Shown here one piece after another: positions 26,231-35,755 of a DNA stretch of 64,000 nt; position 1 is the first letter of the stretch, and the number at the start of each line of letters is the position of its first letter. Under the pieces are notes generated by a model, which saw only the letters and a list, made by a program, of their open reading frames with translations, had not been told where the DNA came from and searched no databases. Location of the stretch: contig NC_010175.1 in assembly GCF_000018865.1 (NCBI RefSeq), positions 1,302,001 through 1,366,000 of the forward strand, in the 5' to 3' direction. The stretch is from Chloroflexus aurantiacus J-10-fl. Its GTDB lineage: Bacteria; Chloroflexota; Chloroflexia; Chloroflexales; Chloroflexaceae. The position numbers were made by a program, and so were the translations under genes.

Positions 26231-28344
26231 TTGCCCTGCAACGCACTCAACAGGCCGGCAGCAGCGGCGGCGATAGCCCGCACCATCTCGGCCCGGTTCG
26301 CCTGCGCCTGCTGCACCATACTGACGTGGATGGCCCACAGCCGCTCGTCCACCCCGTCGTCACCGACCGGCACCAGCACCTGGGTATCGCCATCGAGGCT
26401 CATCCGGGTCACAGCCCGCAAACTGGCCCCGGCAAAATTGCCCTGGCGATAGTTGATGGTTTCCGGTGCTTCGGCCACATAGGTCTCGACTTCGAGATGG
26501 GCAGCATCGGTAATCACTTGCTGAAGCGTCATCGCCAGCCGCTCACCGAACTCCTGCAGGGTAGCCGAGAGTTTTTGCATCGCTTCCGCCGGCTTGTTAC
26601 CAAACAGGCCAAAGCTGGCGCCGGCATCGGGCAGGGCAACCGGGATTACCGGCGTTTCGGGCGGGAGGCTGCCGGCCGGTACCGGCACCGCCGGCTGGAC
26701 GATTGATGGTGGCGGCGCTGCACCCGACGGCACGGGGGCAGGCGATGGCGCCGGGGGTGGTGGTGACGGCGCTGCACCCGACGGCATGGGGGCAGGCGAT
26801 GGCGCTTCACCCGACGGCATGGGGGCAGGCGATGGCGCCGGGGGTGATGGTGAAGATGTCATTATCATGCGCGGTGTCATATCTCTCGCTTCAGGCGCGC
26901 GTTGGCGGCACATGCGCGCCGCCGGATCACCGAGAATGATATAGCTGCGGGCATCATTATGTTCAGTCCAGCGGGTCGAAAGCTCTATCGGATCGGGTGG
27001 CACCCCCCAACGCGCATTCTCAATATCTTCGGTCAACACCGTTGCCAGCTCAGCATAACGTTCGTTAAAGAACTCCAGCGCATACCCGACCGGTGTCCCG
27101 GCAAAGAGCAACCGGCGCAGCGTACTGCTGAAGGTCTCGATCTGGCGTCCACCACGCACATCGCTAAACGAGAATGTCCAGGCCCGTTCAACATGACCAA
27201 TGTAGGCCAGCGCCCCCCCTCGCGGTAAACCGAGCACCCGTTGGGGTAAGGCGGCAACAAATGGACGTTCGGCAATGGCAGTACGACTACCACTGAGATG
27301 GGGAAAATCATCTTCGCGGGGGCAACCGGCACCGAAGCAGGCAAACTGGAAGATGAAGGCGCCGTGCAGCGAAGTACTACCGGCAATGTCGTCGGCAGAC
27401 AGGTAGAACTGGGGTGGAATGGCCCGACTCTGCCAGGCCCGGGGGCCAGGCCAGTCGGCACAGAGGATCGCCCCTTGATGCGCCATCTGGCGCGAGTCGA
27501 TAGGATCAAACTCCACGCCATGACTGGCAGTAAAGAGCAAGGCCGGTGGTTCGTGATGGAGAAGCTGACTCAGTCGATCTTTGGTGGCCTCAGCACCGGT
27601 AATGGTTGTGACAGACCACTCGCCGCGCTGCGGATGACCGGCCAGATCCGCTGCCAGCGGTTGCACTAACCCCTGAAGGCTACGGGCAGTTGCCATATCA
27701 TCGGGATGTTGCACCCCGGCAAAGACAATCTTTCGCGCCAGCGCAACCCCGTCACGTTCCGCTGCAACGACACTACGGGCATAGGCCGCGTATTCGTCGA
27801 GGGTCGCAAAATGAATGCGCCCCACTGCATACTGCACATCAAGCTGATATTGAAACCGGAAGGGAATCTCTTCGGGCGAACCGACCAGCAGCAGGTAATA
27901 GGGAAACCGATCAGGGTCAACCGGGCCACTGGTTGCCGCACCCTGACGGCGCAGGAAAGCGACCTTACTTTCACCGGGGCGATACCCCTGCGCACCGATA
28001 CATTCACGATAGCGTGATCCGGCCTGGGCCTGGCGCCAGGTAAGCAACTCACTCAGCGCCTCACGGATCGGGGCCGCATCTATCGTCGCTGGGAAGATCA
28101 CAGCCCAACCGGCCTGCGCCAGATCGGTTGGATCGACACCTTCCTTCACCCGAAACGCGCCGCTCGTATCGGCCAGATGCCGTTCACGGAGGGCAGCGCG
28201 TTGTTCGGGATCGGGGTCAACACGGTCGGGTGATGGTTGTTCACCGAGGATCAGGCGGGCCAGTTCATCAGCAGAGAGAGGTTCATGCGCATACTCGCCG
28301 CGACTCGCGTTCACGCCGTTGAAGTAGAGCCATTCTGCGGCCAT
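26227..28344 (-). CDS. caspase/gingipain-like (clan CD, C25-type) cysteine peptidase with Pro-rich linker
   Basis: A 705-residue cytoplasmic protein (no signal peptide seen). Residues about 1-490 contain the peptidase: YYLLLVGSPEEIPF and VQYAVGRI resemble the C25 sub-domain, the catalytic His is probably His275 in FTASHGVEF and the Cys is Cys336 in FQFACFGAGCP. This His...Cys order with small residues before each is the clan CD pattern. A Pro/Ser/Ala linker (about 496-572) with imperfect SPAPMPSGxAP repeats follows, then a C-terminal domain (about 586-705) that also exists as a separate protein at 25136-25459. ATG 28344 is chosen because homology-like sequence starts there. First of a three-gene coupled set. 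Confidence 0.75.
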   Translation of the reverse strand: MAAEWLYFNGVNASRGEYAHEPLSADELARLILGEQPSPDRVDPDPEQRAALRERHLADTSGAFRVKEGVDPTDLAQAGWAVIFPATIDAAPIREALSELLTWRQAQAGSRYRECIGAQGYRPGESKVAFLRRQGAATSGPVDPDRFPYYLLLVGSPEEIPFRFQYQLDVQYAVGRIHFATLDEYAAYARSVVAAERDGVALARKIVFAGVQHPDDMATARSLQGLVQPLAADLAGHPQRGEWSVTTITGAEATKDRLSQLLHHEPPALLFTASHGVEFDPIDSRQMAHQGAILCADWPGPRAWQSRAIPPQFYLSADDIAGSTSLHGAFIFQFACFGAGCPREDDFPHLSGSRTAIAERPFVAALPQRVLGLPRGGALAYIGHVERAWTFSFSDVRGGRQIETFSSTLRRLLFAGTPVGYALEFFNERYAELATVLTEDIENARWGVPPDPIELSTRWTEHNDARSYIILGDPAARMCRQRAPEARDMTPRMIMTSSPSPPAPSPAPMPSGEAPSPAPMPSGAAPSPPPPAPSPAPVPSGAAPPPSIVQPAVPVPAGSLPPETPVIPVALPDAGASFGLFGNKPAEAMQKLSATLQEFGERLAMTLQQVITDAAHLEVETYVAEAPETINYRQGNFAGASLRAVTRMSLDGDTQVLVPVGDDGVDERLWAIHVSMVQQAQANRAEMVRAIAAAAAGLLSALQGK

Positions 28345-28478
28345 AATGGTTATCCTGGAGGTGATCTGCCTGACATTTACACCGACCGCCTGGTGAGGTT
28401 CAGCCCGTGCGCGCCAGATCACCTGCTATACTGCTTGCCATCCTCATACCAGCCTCTCGACAGGCCCGCACGATCTGC

Positions 28479-29303
28479 CTAAATCTGCAAGATGTACCCT
28501 TTACCGCGGACATTGAGCAGATAGCGGGGAGCGCTCGGTTCTGGCTCGATCTTCTGGCGCAGATGGTGAATATGAGGTTTAATCAGCTCACCGGCTTCGA
28601 GATCGGTCGTTTCATAGCCCTGGGCACACCGTACCAGTTGCGTATACGACAGCATCTGACCGGCGTGTTCGGCCAGACACAAAAGCAAGCGGAACTCGGT
28701 TGGGGTCAGGTTCAGCGAACGACCATTCAGGGTTGCGGTTTGGTGCCACGTATCCAGGGTGAGCGGCCCAATGGTAAGAATCCGGCCTGCCGGTTCGGCT
28801 GAGGCAGCAGGGGTAGGTGGAACGGATGTCTGGGATGGGGTGAAGGTCGGATTGGTCGCTACCTTGCCGCCGGTAAGCTCTTGCACGGCAGCACCGATGG
28901 TATCGAGTAGATCGCTCTGACGACGGCGAGCAGCGCGCTCTTCAAGACCGGCCGCAACGCGGGCCAGAATATGATTTGGGTCGCTGGTCTTCAATAAATA
29001 ATCAAAAATCCCAAACCGGATGCCTTCAATAGCCGAATCAAGTGACCCATGACCGGTCAAAACAATGATGATTGCATCGTGGCCGGCTTCACGCACCTTT
29101 GCCACAACTTCCATCCCTTTCATGCCGGGCATTTGCAAATCAACCAGCATGAGATCAAAGGGTTCACGCTCAAACAACGCGACTGCCTCTTCGCCGGTAG
29201 CAGCGGTCGTTACTGCATACCCGGCCCGGCTCAGCAAAGCGTTGAGGGTCAGCCGAATGTTTTGCTCATCATCGACTACCAACACTCGAGGCTGGTTGGT
29301 CAT
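28479..29303 (-). CDS. response regulator, receiver plus winged-helix DNA-binding domain
   Basis: A two-component transcription regulator of 274 residues. The receiver domain (about 5-120) keeps Asp11/Asp12, phospho-acceptor Asp55 (LVDLQMPG), Thr83 (VLTG) and Lys105. A Pro/Thr-rich linker (about 148-172) precedes an OmpR/PhoB-type winged helix (about 178-274) with LTPTEFRLLLCLAEHAG and LRQKIEPEPSAPRYLLNVRGKGY. The start is taken at ATG 29303. It is divergent from the histidine kinase at 29493, its likely partner, and lies 134 bases upstream of the caspase-like peptidase gene on the same strand, so it might regulate or be co-transcribed with it. Confidence 0.9.
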   Translation of the reverse strand: MTNQPRVLVVDDEQNIRLTLNALLSRAGYAVTTAATGEEAVALFEREPFDLMLVDLQMPGMKGMEVVAKVREAGHDAIIIVLTGHGSLDSAIEGIRFGIFDYLLKTSDPNHILARVAAGLEERAARRRQSDLLDTIGAAVQELTGGKVATNPTFTPSQTSVPPTPAASAEPAGRILTIGPLTLDTWHQTATLNGRSLNLTPTEFRLLLCLAEHAGQMLSYTQLVRCAQGYETTDLEAGELIKPHIHHLRQKIEPEPSAPRYLLNVRGKGYILQI

Positions 29304-29492
29304 ATGTACTTGCACTCCATTTCAATTGCAATTATATTTGGGATTATATCGTTATTGGCATATCATAGCATGAGCTGATCGTGTGGTCAACGGTGTACAC
29401 ATCGCACATCATACTACCCGACTATCACACAGCCAATGTTTGCGAAGACGTCTGCCATGTCTGGCTTACTACCTGCGAGAGGAGACGCGCAC

Positions 29493-30905
29493 ATGATAGA
29501 GCGGGAAGATACGGTTGCATACGTTGCCAGGTTGGAGCGGGAATTGCAGGCTGCTCAGGATCGAATTGTAGCACTTGAACGTGAAGCTACGCTCCATGCT
29601 CAGTACGCGCGTCATCTTGATCAACGGCTGACAGCACTCTTGTCAATCTCGGCGGCTCTGCTTATCAGTCGCGATGTTGAAACCATTGTCAAACTGGTGG
29701 TGCAACATGCGACAAGTCTCTTCCCCGGAACTGCGGCTGCGTATCTCTACCTACTCGACGGCAGCAGTGAGAGTACTATTCAACTGAAAGCATCAATTCC
29801 AGATCACACCCCTTCTGCCCTGATAACGACACTGGCCGAAATGGCGATTAGGGCACCACGGGCAATGTTATTGAATGGGCCAGAATTAGAACGGCTTATC
29901 GATCAGCAACCGGCCTCAGACGGTTCCATCAATGGCGATTGTGCAACGCCACAAAGTATTTTACTGGCACCACTGCGGATCGAAAACCAGCGCATGGGAG
30001 CGCTGATTGTGTGCAGCGATCAGTTCTATCATTCATTTTTGCCACGCGATCTGCCATTTGCACAGGCGCTGGCCGATCTGACAATGATTGCGATTGACGA
30101 GATTCAGCAACGCCAGCGCGCTGCGGCACTACAACGCGACCTGGTACATACGCAATTGCTCCGGGCCGAGGCTGAAGCCCGTCTGAATGCGGCGCAGGCT
30201 CAATTGCTCCAAAGTGCCAAGCTGGCCGCCGTCGGTGAACTGGCTGCTTCGGTGGCACACGAGATCAATAATCCGCTTTATGCCGCCCGCAACAGTCTCT
30301 ATCTGGTAGAGCAAGACCTGCCACCTGACGCACCGCAACGTACCTTTCTCACCATTGCCCAACAAGAGTTAGGTCGGATTGCCCGCATCATCACCCGCAT
30401 GCGTGACTTTTACCGTCCTTCGCGCGGTGAATTGAGCAGCACTAACGTTAATGCCCTTCTGCGCGAGACCCTCGAACTGGTGACCACGCATCTTCGGCAC
30501 AATCACGTGGCTGTCCACGCGCATCTGGCAAACGATCTACCTGCCATCACCGCTCACGCCGATCAGTTGCGGCAGGTCTTTCTCAACGTCATTCTCAATG
30601 CCTGTGATGCCATGCCGAATGGTGGCGAATTGACAGTCAAAAGCAGTCTGATCGCTGCACGACCGGAGGCGCCGGCAGCCCTGGCGATTGCGATCAGTGA
30701 TACTGGTGTCGGGATTGCTCCAGAACACCTCCCCCACCTGTTCGAGCCGTTCTATACTACGAAACCGCATGGCACTGGACTGGGACTGGCAATCAGTGCC
30801 CATATTGTGACTCAACACGGCGGTCGAATTCTGGTCGATAGTCAGCCAGGGTCGGGAACCACGTTCACTATTTTACTGCCACTTGAAGTACCAAAGGTAG
30901 AGTGA
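29493..30905 (+). CDS. GAF-domain sensor histidine kinase
   Basis: A 470-residue soluble kinase without membrane segments. An N-terminal coiled coil (about 8-40) and a GAF sensor domain (about 45-205) come before a second coiled coil (about 205-245). The phospho-acceptor His lies in ELAASVAHEINNPLYAARN. The ATPase core has N-box VFLNVILNACDAMPNGG, G1 ISDTGVGIAPE, F-box LFEPFYTTK and G2 HGTGLGLAI. The ATG at 29493 follows GGAG; the frame is open back to 29436. It lies between two response regulator genes on the opposite strand: divergent from one, convergent with the other. The signal sensed by the GAF domain is unknown. Confidence 0.92.
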   Translation: MIEREDTVAYVARLERELQAAQDRIVALEREATLHAQYARHLDQRLTALLSISAALLISRDVETIVKLVVQHATSLFPGTAAAYLYLLDGSSESTIQLKASIPDHTPSALITTLAEMAIRAPRAMLLNGPELERLIDQQPASDGSINGDCATPQSILLAPLRIENQRMGALIVCSDQFYHSFLPRDLPFAQALADLTMIAIDEIQQRQRAAALQRDLVHTQLLRAEAEARLNAAQAQLLQSAKLAAVGELAASVAHEINNPLYAARNSLYLVEQDLPPDAPQRTFLTIAQQELGRIARIITRMRDFYRPSRGELSSTNVNALLRETLELVTTHLRHNHVAVHAHLANDLPAITAHADQLRQVFLNVILNACDAMPNGGELTVKSSLIAARPEAPAALAIAISDTGVGIAPEHLPHLFEPFYTTKPHGTGLGLAISAHIVTQHGGRILVDSQPGSGTTFTILLPLEVPKVE

Positions 30906-30931
30906 GGAAGAATGGAAACACACCCAATGAC

Positions 30932-31309
30932 TCACACGGTTTGATGTAACACCTGGGCAACCAGTGGTACCAGTTCACGCAATTCAATCGGCTTTGCCGC
31001 GTAGAGTTCAACACCCAACGCCTGCATACGGGCACGCAGACCGGGTGTATCGTAGGCCGTTAGAGCCAGGATTGGCAGATACGGTCGATAGGTGCGTACA
31101 GCCCGAATTAAAGCCGCCGCAGCACTGTACGGGCTGGGATCGACAATGAGCAGATCAACATTGCCGTGTGCACAGGTCAGCCAGGCTTCATTTGCATTTG
31201 TGGCAACCTGTACGACAACCTCATCGCCAAGCAATGTCTGTAAACCACGCTGTGTGACCAGCGCTGCGGTGGGGTCTTCATCGTAGATAAGAATGCGATA
31301 TGCCGCCAT
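30932..31309 (-). CDS. single-domain response regulator (CheY-like)
   Basis: A 125-residue receiver domain with no output domain. The acidic pair is Asp10/Glu11 and Asp12 region (YDEDP), the phospho-acceptor is Asp57 (LIVDPSPY), with Thr84 (LALTAYD) and Lys106 (AAKPIE) conserved. It is convergent with the histidine kinase, with only 26 bases between the stops. It may act as phosphate sink or shuttle for that kinase. Confidence 0.87.
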   Translation of the reverse strand: MAAYRILIYDEDPTAALVTQRGLQTLLGDEVVVQVATNANEAWLTCAHGNVDLLIVDPSPYSAAAALIRAVRTYRPYLPILALTAYDTPGLRARMQALGVELYAAKPIELRELVPLVAQVLHQTV

Positions 31310-32035
31310 GGTACCTGCTTCCAGATACGGATAGAGTTCGGTGGTAGCAGAAGGTTATGCTTTGCTATTCATCCTACGTGGTTGTGATGGTTCCGGCGAG
31401 ACTTGAGACAACAACGTGTAGTGGTGAAGCGATAACAAACACACCACGGCTTTGTAGAGCACTACAACAGGGCGAGGGATGAGCAAATAGCACAATGGCT
31501 CTATACGGGCATTACTGTCAGACTCGATGAACGTCATGAGCACGCACTGCATCCCCGTGACCAGCAGAGTCAACAGCGTGCCATGCGCCGGATCGTGAGC
31601 ATGGCAGCCGCACGCCAAACGCCGCGACACACGCATGACGAGCGGGCAAGGCAACCAACCCGGCGCGTGATGGCACCGACGATGTTCAGCAGCCCTCCTT
31701 GCTTCCATACCGGCAGCCTGGGAGCAAGATATACTGTCGTTGGTGATTGACAAGTGTTCACGCGCCTGTGCGGCCGTCTGGGATCACAACAGCACGGCTT
31801 TTATGAAAGAAGTTCTAACGCGCAACAGGTATCATCGTTTTTACCTCTCCCCCTTTGTACTCGAACCGGGATCGGGGAGAGGATAGGGACACGTACAGCG
31901 CAGGTATACTCTCGCCAGCAATGACCCGCACAGGATGACGATGGCGATTTGCCCGTCAAATAGAGCCGGCAGCGGACATAAACCGACATCCTCACATATA
32001 TGCTATCATACCCTATATCGCGAAAGGAGATGCTC
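31310..32035. other. gap with repeat copy B
   Basis: No gene is supported. The dispersed repeat occupies about 31495-31820. Short open frames in it are read from the repeat and differ between copies by indels. The last 100 bases probably hold the promoter of the 32036 gene. Confidence 0.55.
31495..31820 (+). repeat. dispersed intergenic repeat, copy B
   Basis: Same order of blocks as copy A (6476-6697): GGATCGTGAGCATGG, CGCACGCCAAACGCCGCG, CGAGCGGGCAAGGCAACC, TTCCATACCGGCAGCCTGGG and an AACAGCACGGCTTTTATGA end. Here the left arm of the hairpin is lost. Aligns in reverse with 49465-49890 over about 250 bases. Confidence 0.72.
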
Positions 32036-32386
32036 ATGCCTGCGTTTCGCATTGACTGGCGCTGGATTGCGCTCTTCGCTATTATTATCATTCTGGCAAA
32101 CACCCGCAGTCTGCCCTGGCCGATCACAGCCCTGGCGCTGGCATTTCCAGCCGGTTGGCTGCTGTATCAGGCTGCACAGACCTTTGGCATCTCATTGCCC
32201 GGCTTGCGCCAATCAAACACCAGGGTCACATACTGGCGTGGCCGTCGGATCGAGACTACCGGCCCTTCGCGCCGTAGGCCACTGTGGGATCGACACAACC
32301 TCGCTTCCGGTTTACTGTACGGCATCGCTGGACTGGCGTTAGCATTAGCCGCATTGGCCGTGGTTGCCCGCAATCTGGGTGTATAA
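32036..32386 (+). CDS. small membrane protein of unknown function
   Basis: No family recognised. The 116-residue product has two N-terminal hydrophobic segments (about 8-22 and 25-45), a basic middle (VTYWRGRRIETTGPSRRRP) and a C-terminal membrane helix (about 88-112). ATG 32036 is chosen because AAAGGAG lies six bases before it. It ends 31 bases before the dynamin-like GTPase gene on the same strand, so the two are probably co-transcribed and may work together at the membrane. Confidence 0.7.
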   Translation: MPAFRIDWRWIALFAIIIILANTRSLPWPITALALAFPAGWLLYQAAQTFGISLPGLRQSNTRVTYWRGRRIETTGPSRRRPLWDRHNLASGLLYGIAGLALALAALAVVARNLGV

Positions 32387-32417
32387 TCGGCCCGCTGAAT
32401 AGTGTGCGAGGACTGCT

Positions 32418-34181
32418 GTGATCACATTACCGTTCGGCCTGTTTCGGCGACGACGCTTAACTACCGACCAACAGGACAGGCTGCTCAACGAACTCGATGC
32501 CCTGCTGCAACAGATCGATACCGCCCTTGATCAGTTTGGCGCCGATGTTGAAGCAAGCGACCGCAATGCCCTTGCCGGCAGCCGAACCAGTTTACGTGAG
32601 CTGTTTTTGATCGTGGTAGCCGGCGAATTTAACTCCGGCAAATCAACCTTTCTCAATGCCCTGCTCGGTGCCCAGGTGCTGCCTGAAGGGGTGACACCAA
32701 CGACAGACGCTATCACACTGCTGAAATACGGGTCGGAGCCATTCGATGAGCTGGTCGAACCCGGTCTCCGCATTCATCACTATCCCGCCGAGATGCTGCG
32801 TCAGCTTACGGTGGTGGATACACCCGGCACCAATGCGGTCATCCGGCACCACGAACGTCTCACCCGCGACTTTATTCCACGGGCCGATCTGGTGATTTTC
32901 CTCACCTCGGCAGATCGCCCCTTTACCGAAAGCGAGCGCGCCTTTCTCGAATTGATTAAGGACTGGGGCAAAAAGATTGTCGTGGTGATCAACAAGATTG
33001 ACATCTTGACGCAAGCCGAGCAAGAACAAGTTGCCCAGTTTGTTCGCGACCACGTCAATCGCGTGTTAGAACACTCGCCAGAGCTGTTCCTGGTTTCGGC
33101 CCGGCGTGCCCTGCAAGCCCGCCAGCAAACCGACGACTCGGTCGAGCAGTGGCAGGCCAGCGGGATGGCGGCCTTTGAGCACTTTGTGGTTGACACGCTT
33201 GACGAAGAGACCCGCCTGCGGCTCAAACTCCTCTCACCACTGGGTGTAGCCCGCCGGATCACCGGTAAATATCTCGCGGCCACCGAAGCGCGACTGGCTA
33301 CGCTCAGCGACGACATTCAGGCGATTGACCAGATCGAGCGGCAGCTTGCCTTCTTCGGGGATGAGTTGAAACAGGACGCGGAATACCATCTGAACGAGAT
33401 TGATCAGGTCTTGACGACCTTGCAAGCGCGTGGGGAACAATTCTGCGACGAGACCATTCGCCTGAGTCGGATTCGCGAATTGATCGACGGCAATCGCCTG
33501 CGTGCCGCCTTCGAGCAAGAGGTGATTGGTGATACGTACCAGCAGATTGACCAACGCATCCAGAAGCTGATCGACTGGCTGGTTGAAAAGAACCTGCGCC
33601 TGCAACAGAGCGTTGATGAGTTCATTCAACGGCGGGCACTAGCCCATCGCGATCACATGCTGGGTGAAGTGGGAGGAAGCTTCGCCTACAACCGCCAGGC
33701 CCTTCTGGAAAATATCAGTCAGGCTGCCCAGAACGCCATTGCCGGCTACAACCGCCAGACCGAAGCCCAACAACTGGCAGGTGAAGTCCAGTCATCGGTT
33801 GCGGCGACTGCCATCACCGGGCTGGGTGCGGTAGGTCTGGGCGCGACACTGGTTGCGGTGTTTCACACCGTGTTACTCGATTTTACCGGTATTCTGGCCG
33901 CTTTGACGGTGGCCGGCCTGGGACTGGCAATTCTTCCGGCCAAACGGCGACAGGCAAAAGAGAGCCTGCGCAAGAAGATCGACGAGGTACGCGCCCAACT
34001 GCGCACCGAACTACGTCAGCAGATCGAGCGGGAGAGCGAGCACACGCTCCGCCAGATTCGCGAGCGGAATGCACCGTTTGTCCGCTTTGTCCGTGCCCAG
34101 CAAGAGCATCTGGTCGGCTTGCAACGCACTTTTTCCGATTTGACCGTCGCTATCGAAAAGTTCAGCAAGCAGGTTGAATAG
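32418..34181 (+). CDS. bacterial dynamin-like GTPase
   Basis: A large membrane-remodelling type GTPase of 587 residues. The G domain (about 50-240) has P-loop GEFNSGKSTFLNALLG, switch II DTPGTNAV and the G4 motif NKID. Long helices (about 280-430) form the predicted stalk. A hydrophobic pair (about 468-510, IAGLGAVGLGATLVAV-like and LAALTVAGLGLAILP) is the likely membrane paddle, followed by a basic helical region. It starts with GTG at 32418 after GCGAGGA. Bacterial dynamins often occur as pairs; only one is seen here, next to a small membrane protein. Function in fusion, membrane repair or defence cannot be told apart. Confidence 0.85.
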   Translation: MITLPFGLFRRRRLTTDQQDRLLNELDALLQQIDTALDQFGADVEASDRNALAGSRTSLRELFLIVVAGEFNSGKSTFLNALLGAQVLPEGVTPTTDAITLLKYGSEPFDELVEPGLRIHHYPAEMLRQLTVVDTPGTNAVIRHHERLTRDFIPRADLVIFLTSADRPFTESERAFLELIKDWGKKIVVVINKIDILTQAEQEQVAQFVRDHVNRVLEHSPELFLVSARRALQARQQTDDSVEQWQASGMAAFEHFVVDTLDEETRLRLKLLSPLGVARRITGKYLAATEARLATLSDDIQAIDQIERQLAFFGDELKQDAEYHLNEIDQVLTTLQARGEQFCDETIRLSRIRELIDGNRLRAAFEQEVIGDTYQQIDQRIQKLIDWLVEKNLRLQQSVDEFIQRRALAHRDHMLGEVGGSFAYNRQALLENISQAAQNAIAGYNRQTEAQQLAGEVQSSVAATAITGLGAVGLGATLVAVFHTVLLDFTGILAALTVAGLGLAILPAKRRQAKESLRKKIDEVRAQLRTELRQQIERESEHTLRQIRERNAPFVRFVRAQQEHLVGLQRTFSDLTVAIEKFSKQVE

Positions 34182-34459
34182 CAATGGTCAAGCGATAGCC
34201 AAGTCTTGTATCAAATCAAGTTACCATCTATGCTGTGCGCAGGCCACGGCGGCTGACTACCAGAATGCACAGCACGACGTTGCGCTCAATACCTTGCGGT
34301 GCAAGCGCATGAACGATGTGGGTAGCAGCCAGTTCCCATGGACGCGCCACTTTACGCCTCACGGTAGCAACGCGGGTTATCCACTTCCTCTGTGCTCGCC
34401 GTGTCTCGGTGGTGGCGAAGGGAGAAGACTGGGTTCTATAATAAACAAGATGTGATCGT

Positions 34460-35737
34460 ATGCGCATTCTCATCCCTTCCGATGTCTTTCCACCCGATGG
34501 GCGCGGTGGTGCGGCCTGGAGCAGCTTTACGCTGGCCAGTGGGCTGCACCGTCGCGGGCATACGGTACAGGTGCTGGTGCCGTGCCGACAACCATGTCGT
34601 TCACCTGTGCTCTCACATCTGGACAGCATCCCGATCCAACGGGTACCCTACTACGCACCGGCAATACCCTTTGTGCAAAACTACTTTCGTCATGAACGGT
34701 TCTGGCCGCGGCTGGCCCAGGCAATGATCGCGACCGCCAACAGGCAAGGCGGGGTCGATCTGATCCATGCCCAACACACCCAGGCCGCTGCGGCTGCCAT
34801 CCTTGCCCGCGAGAGGCTCAAGGTGCCGGTCGTGGTTACGGTGCGCGATCACTGGCCGTGGGACTACTTCGCGACCGGTCTCCACGGTAATCGGATTCCC
34901 CATCCCGGCGGTTCGTGGGCCGCGTTGGTGACCGATCTGCCCGCCCGCCTGGGTGCACTGCGCGGTGTCCTTGCGCTGCCCGCGATCCCGTATTTGTACG
35001 AACATCTCCGGCGCCGGGCCAGACTGCTGGCGAGTGCAGATGCAGTGATCGCACCGAGCCGGTACATTGCCTGTCGCCTCGCGAACCTGGTTGCGCCGGA
35101 ACGGATTCATGTCATCCCCAACATGGTTGACATCGCTGCCAGTGACGCCATCGTAGCGACACCGCCGCGTACCACGTGGGAGGGAGACCTGATCCTCTTC
35201 GCCGGCAAATTAGAGGTCAATAAAGGGGCCGGGCTACTGCTCGATCTGATTACAGCCCTGGCTGAACATCAGCACACATTACCACCATTCACCCTCCTGA
35301 TAGCCGGTGATGGTGCATTGCGCCCGGCTATTGCCACGGCGCTGACCCGCCATCGCCTACCCGGTCGCGTGCTCGATTGGGTTGACCACGATGAACTCTT
35401 GCGTTTGACCGCGCGCTGTGCCCTATTCCTGTTTCCTTCAAACTGGGGCGAACCGCTCTCACGAGCCTTGATCGAAGCTGCTGCGCTCGGCGCACCGATC
35501 ATTGCGATGCCGACCGGTGGTACACCCGATATTATCGACCACGGCCAGACCGGCATTCTGTCTCCCACGGTACCGGCAATGGTCGACTGGATCGTGCGCT
35601 TACTCAACGACCCGGCTACACGTCAGCACTTGGGGGCAAGTGCACGGCGTGTAGCCAGGAGTCGCTTCGCTGCCGATTGCCTGTTACCGCGTTACGAAGC
35701 GCTCTACATGATGTTATGCCAGTCAAAGCAACCATAA
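34460..35737 (+). CDS. glycosyltransferase family 4
   Basis: A GT-B fold transferase of 425 residues. The N-terminus (MRILIPSDVFPPDGRGGAAW) is the acceptor-domain start typical of GT4. The C-terminal donor domain has LILFAGKLEVNKGAGLLLD, the acidic EPLSRALIEAAALGAPIIA with the conserved Glu, and GTPDIIDHGQTG. No signal peptide; likely cytoplasmic membrane-associated. A TATAAT at 34437-34442 lies 18 bases before the ATG, so the transcript may be nearly leaderless. Sugar and acceptor are unknown; no other glycan genes adjoin it. Confidence 0.88.
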   Translation: MRILIPSDVFPPDGRGGAAWSSFTLASGLHRRGHTVQVLVPCRQPCRSPVLSHLDSIPIQRVPYYAPAIPFVQNYFRHERFWPRLAQAMIATANRQGGVDLIHAQHTQAAAAAILARERLKVPVVVTVRDHWPWDYFATGLHGNRIPHPGGSWAALVTDLPARLGALRGVLALPAIPYLYEHLRRRARLLASADAVIAPSRYIACRLANLVAPERIHVIPNMVDIAASDAIVATPPRTTWEGDLILFAGKLEVNKGAGLLLDLITALAEHQHTLPPFTLLIAGDGALRPAIATALTRHRLPGRVLDWVDHDELLRLTARCALFLFPSNWGEPLSRALIEAAALGAPIIAMPTGGTPDIIDHGQTGILSPTVPAMVDWIVRLLNDPATRQHLGASARRVARSRFAADCLLPRYEALYMMLCQSKQP

Positions 35738-35755
35738 ACGAAGCCGGCCAACTGG

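Noticed and set aside
31355-31753. 132-residue minus-strand protein in repeat copy B
   Set aside because: Similar words appear in repeat copies A and C in different frames and broken by indels, so the similarity is at DNA level.
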